Source: Hyphomicrobiales bacterium (lineage in GTDB: Bacteria > Pseudomonadota > Alphaproteobacteria > JAPOUT01). From it: DNA of 64,000 bases. Below are positions 62,814 through 64,000 of this stretch, piece after piece; positions within the stretch are counted from its first letter, which is position 1, and every line of letters starts with the position of its first letter. Below the pieces are notes generated by a model. The model had not been told where the DNA came from. It was given only the letters and a program-made list of their open reading frames with translations, and did no database searches. The DNA lies in contig JAPOUU010000108.1 in NCBI GenBank assembly GCA_026708505.1, forward strand, positions 38,040-102,039. The letters are read 5' to 3'. The position numbers were made by a program, and so were the translations under genes.

Positions 62814-63546
62814 TTTTCCATTTATCCCTTTCTTCGACCCACTGTTTCGGCGCAACTGCTTCGCCGCGCCGGCGAAATTCCATGTATAACTGCGGCAGCG
62901 ACGAATCCGAATCCGCCGCAAAGGTCACCTCGCGAGACAATCCCATCACACCGATGGGCTCGCCCCGCGCGAGCCGCTCGCCCACTTCAGCGGACAAGCG
63001 CTCCAACCCTGCCAGAACCAGATGATACCCCTCTCCCGCCTCAATAATCAAGAGCCTTCCGTAATTTTGGAAGGGGGCGGAAAACACGATTTCACCATCC
63101 ACGGGCATGACAATGGAGGCTCCGGGGGCGGTTTTAAGCACCAAACCCTGTATTTTCCCGCCTGTACCGTCCGATTCGCCGAAATCCCCCAGGAGGGGGC
63201 CGTGCACCGGCAAGGCGAGAATACCGAATAATTCCTTGGCGAATTCGGTCTCGGCGAACGCGTCGGCTTCCGCCTGCAATCTCCTCAGCATCAGGGTTTC
63301 GTCGTGCAGGTGCGCGACCATCCCGCGCAGCAGCATCTCGCCATGGAGCGCATCCAGGCCGTCGTTCCGCAACGACAGCAGGGGGAACTCTTCGGCGTAT
63401 TTCAACTGCCGCAGGGCGGACAAGAGCTCGCCGAGACGTTCCTGCCGTTCAAGGACGGCGCCGTTTTCCTGCGCGGATGCGCCTGGCAAAAGCGCGAACG
63501 ACAACATCGCCGCGGCAATCAGTCGGCGGGCGCCTCGGGGGACCAT
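62806..63546 (-). CDS. EnvC-like degenerate M23 factor (amidase activator)
   Basis: A 246-residue exported protein. The signal peptide is RRLIAAAMLSFALLPGASAQ, followed by a helical region (~30-110) and a LytM-like domain with IVMPVDGEIVFSAPFQNYGR and LPQLYMEFRRRGEAVAPKQW. The Zn-binding HxxxD and HxH motifs of M23 peptidases are absent, as in EnvC, which activates amidases for daughter-cell separation and does not cut itself. It is much shorter than EnvC (~400), having lost most of the coiled coil. It overlaps rsfS by 28 bp. Confidence 0.8.
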   Translation of the reverse strand: MVPRGARRLIAAAMLSFALLPGASAQENGAVLERQERLGELLSALRQLKYAEEFPLLSLRNDGLDALHGEMLLRGMVAHLHDETLMLRRLQAEADAFAETEFAKELFGILALPVHGPLLGDFGESDGTGGKIQGLVLKTAPGASIVMPVDGEIVFSAPFQNYGRLLIIEAGEGYHLVLAGLERLSAEVGERLARGEPIGVMGLSREVTFAADSDSSLPQLYMEFRRRGEAVAPKQWVEERDKWKNG

Positions 63547-63887
63547 AGTTTTTCCAGGTTGTAGAATTCGCGTATTTCCGGATGGAAGAGGTTGATCCAA
63601 ACACCTCCCCCGTCGATGAGGACCCAATCGCAACGCGCGCCCCCTTCGACCTGCACCCGGCCGGCTCCGAGTTCTTTCAAGCGTCGAAGCAGATGGTCGC
63701 GCAACGCTCCCACATGCATGCGCGAGCGTCCGCTCGCAATGACCATGAAGTCGGCGAGCGCCGTTCGAGCGGTGACATCCAGGCAGACGATGTCGTTTGC
63801 CTGGTATTCGTCCAGGGTCTCGCGCACGGCATCCAGAAGCACGCCGGCGGAGGGTTCTTTCGTATGCGCCGTCTTTACCAGGGGCAT
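63519..63887 (-). CDS. rsfS: Ribosomal silencing factor RsfS (Iojap)
   Basis: RsfS binds L14 and blocks subunit joining when nutrients are scarce. The 122-residue protein shows DIVCLDVTARTALADFMVIA, GRSRMHVGALRDHLLRRLKE, CDWVLIDGGGVWINLFHPE and FYNLEKLW, all diagnostic. In relatives it follows nadD directly; here nadD is 13 kb away. rlmH, usually next, is missing, and the EnvC-like gene follows with overlap. Confidence 0.95.
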   Translation of the reverse strand: MPLVKTAHTKEPSAGVLLDAVRETLDEYQANDIVCLDVTARTALADFMVIASGRSRMHVGALRDHLLRRLKELGAGRVQVEGGARCDWVLIDGGGVWINLFHPEIREFYNLEKLWSPEAPAD

Positions 63888-63909
63888 TGCACTTTCGGAA
63901 AAGAATGTA

Positions 63910-63996
63910 TGGTGCGGTCGAGAAGACTCGAACTTCCACGGGTTTTATCCCACAGCGCCCTCAACGCTGCGCGTCTACCAATTCCGCCACGACCGC
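63910..63996 (-). tRNA. tRNA-Leu (anticodon GAG)
   Basis: An 87-nt class II tRNA: acceptor GCGGTCG/CGACCGC, anticodon loop TTGAGGG between CAGCG and CGCTG, T-loop TTCGAGT and encoded CCA (63910-63912). It lies 22 bp upstream of rsfS on the same strand, next to the right edge of the window. Confidence 0.97.
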
Positions 63997-64000
63997 TCAT

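Noticed and set aside
61542..63047. 501-codon plus-strand open frame opposite ctpA
   Set aside because: Antisense to a gene with complete S41 and PDZ motifs; the translation is Arg/His-rich with no domain.

Overview
The window looks like chromosomal DNA of an alphaproteobacterium. Markers for this are the F1-ATPase inhibitor zeta subunit (DUF1476), the plant-type glutamate-cysteine ligase, HisZ encoded with a short HisG, PstA with a long N-terminal extension, an extended ribosomal protein L21, and the gene orders hisS-hisZ-hisG, lolA-ftsK and obgE-proB-proA-nadD. Ectoine-catabolism genes hint at a marine or saline habitat, but genus cannot be read from this sequence. Coding density is very high, with many ATGA overlaps within operons and several antisense overlaps of 38-61 bp at convergent gene ends.

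Layout. 1-9.4 kb: end of hemB, then on the minus strand ssb, gyrA, coaD, a periplasmic cyclophilin, tRNA-Lys and a membrane-anchored endo/exonuclease/phosphatase-family protein; uvrA is divergent from ssb. 9.5-18.9 kb: a cobalamin cluster (cbiX, cbiC/cobH, cbiET/cobL, cbiL/cobI, a cbiG-cbiH fusion, cbiF/cobM on plus; cbiJ/cobK and cbiD on minus; cbiA on plus). It covers every cobalt-early step from sirohydrochlorin to cobyrinic acid a,c-diamide. 18.8-24.9 kb: glutathione genes (a GST, gshA), maf, infA, lolA, ftsK. 25-31.3 kb: hisN, an XRE regulator, a FAD oxidoreductase with eutB, divergent doeA (ectoine breakdown), citrate synthase. 31.3-36.3 kb: pstSCAB-phoU. 36.5-43.3 kb: tRNA-Ser, a small lipoprotein, hisS-hisZ-hisG, glyoxalase I, a Tat-exported two-subunit GMC dehydrogenase, ATPase inhibitor. 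43.3-47.8 kb: purB, radC, map, sfsA and a divergent MoaB/CinA-type protein.

47.8-49.65 kb is the one clearly accessory stretch. It holds tRNA-Leu(UAA), a tRNA-like element with a 43-nt anticodon loop and no encoded CCA, an AT-rich orphan ParB-like gene, and a 153-bp element with 26-bp inverted repeats whose right end supplies the stop codon of nadD. 49.6-55.4 kb: nadD, proA, proB, obgE, rpmA, rplU, infC. 55.5-61 kb: a GT4 glycosyltransferase, an alpha/beta hydrolase, a YeeZ-like SDR, two arsenosugar-type glycosyltransferases, moaB and a uracil-DNA-glycosylase-like protein. 61-64 kb: rppH, ctpA, an EnvC-like factor, rsfS and tRNA-Leu(GAG). The usual nadD-rsfS neighbourhood is split in two here, and the nadD side of the break coincides with the inverted-repeat element.

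I see no CRISPR array, rRNA, prophage or intact transposase.
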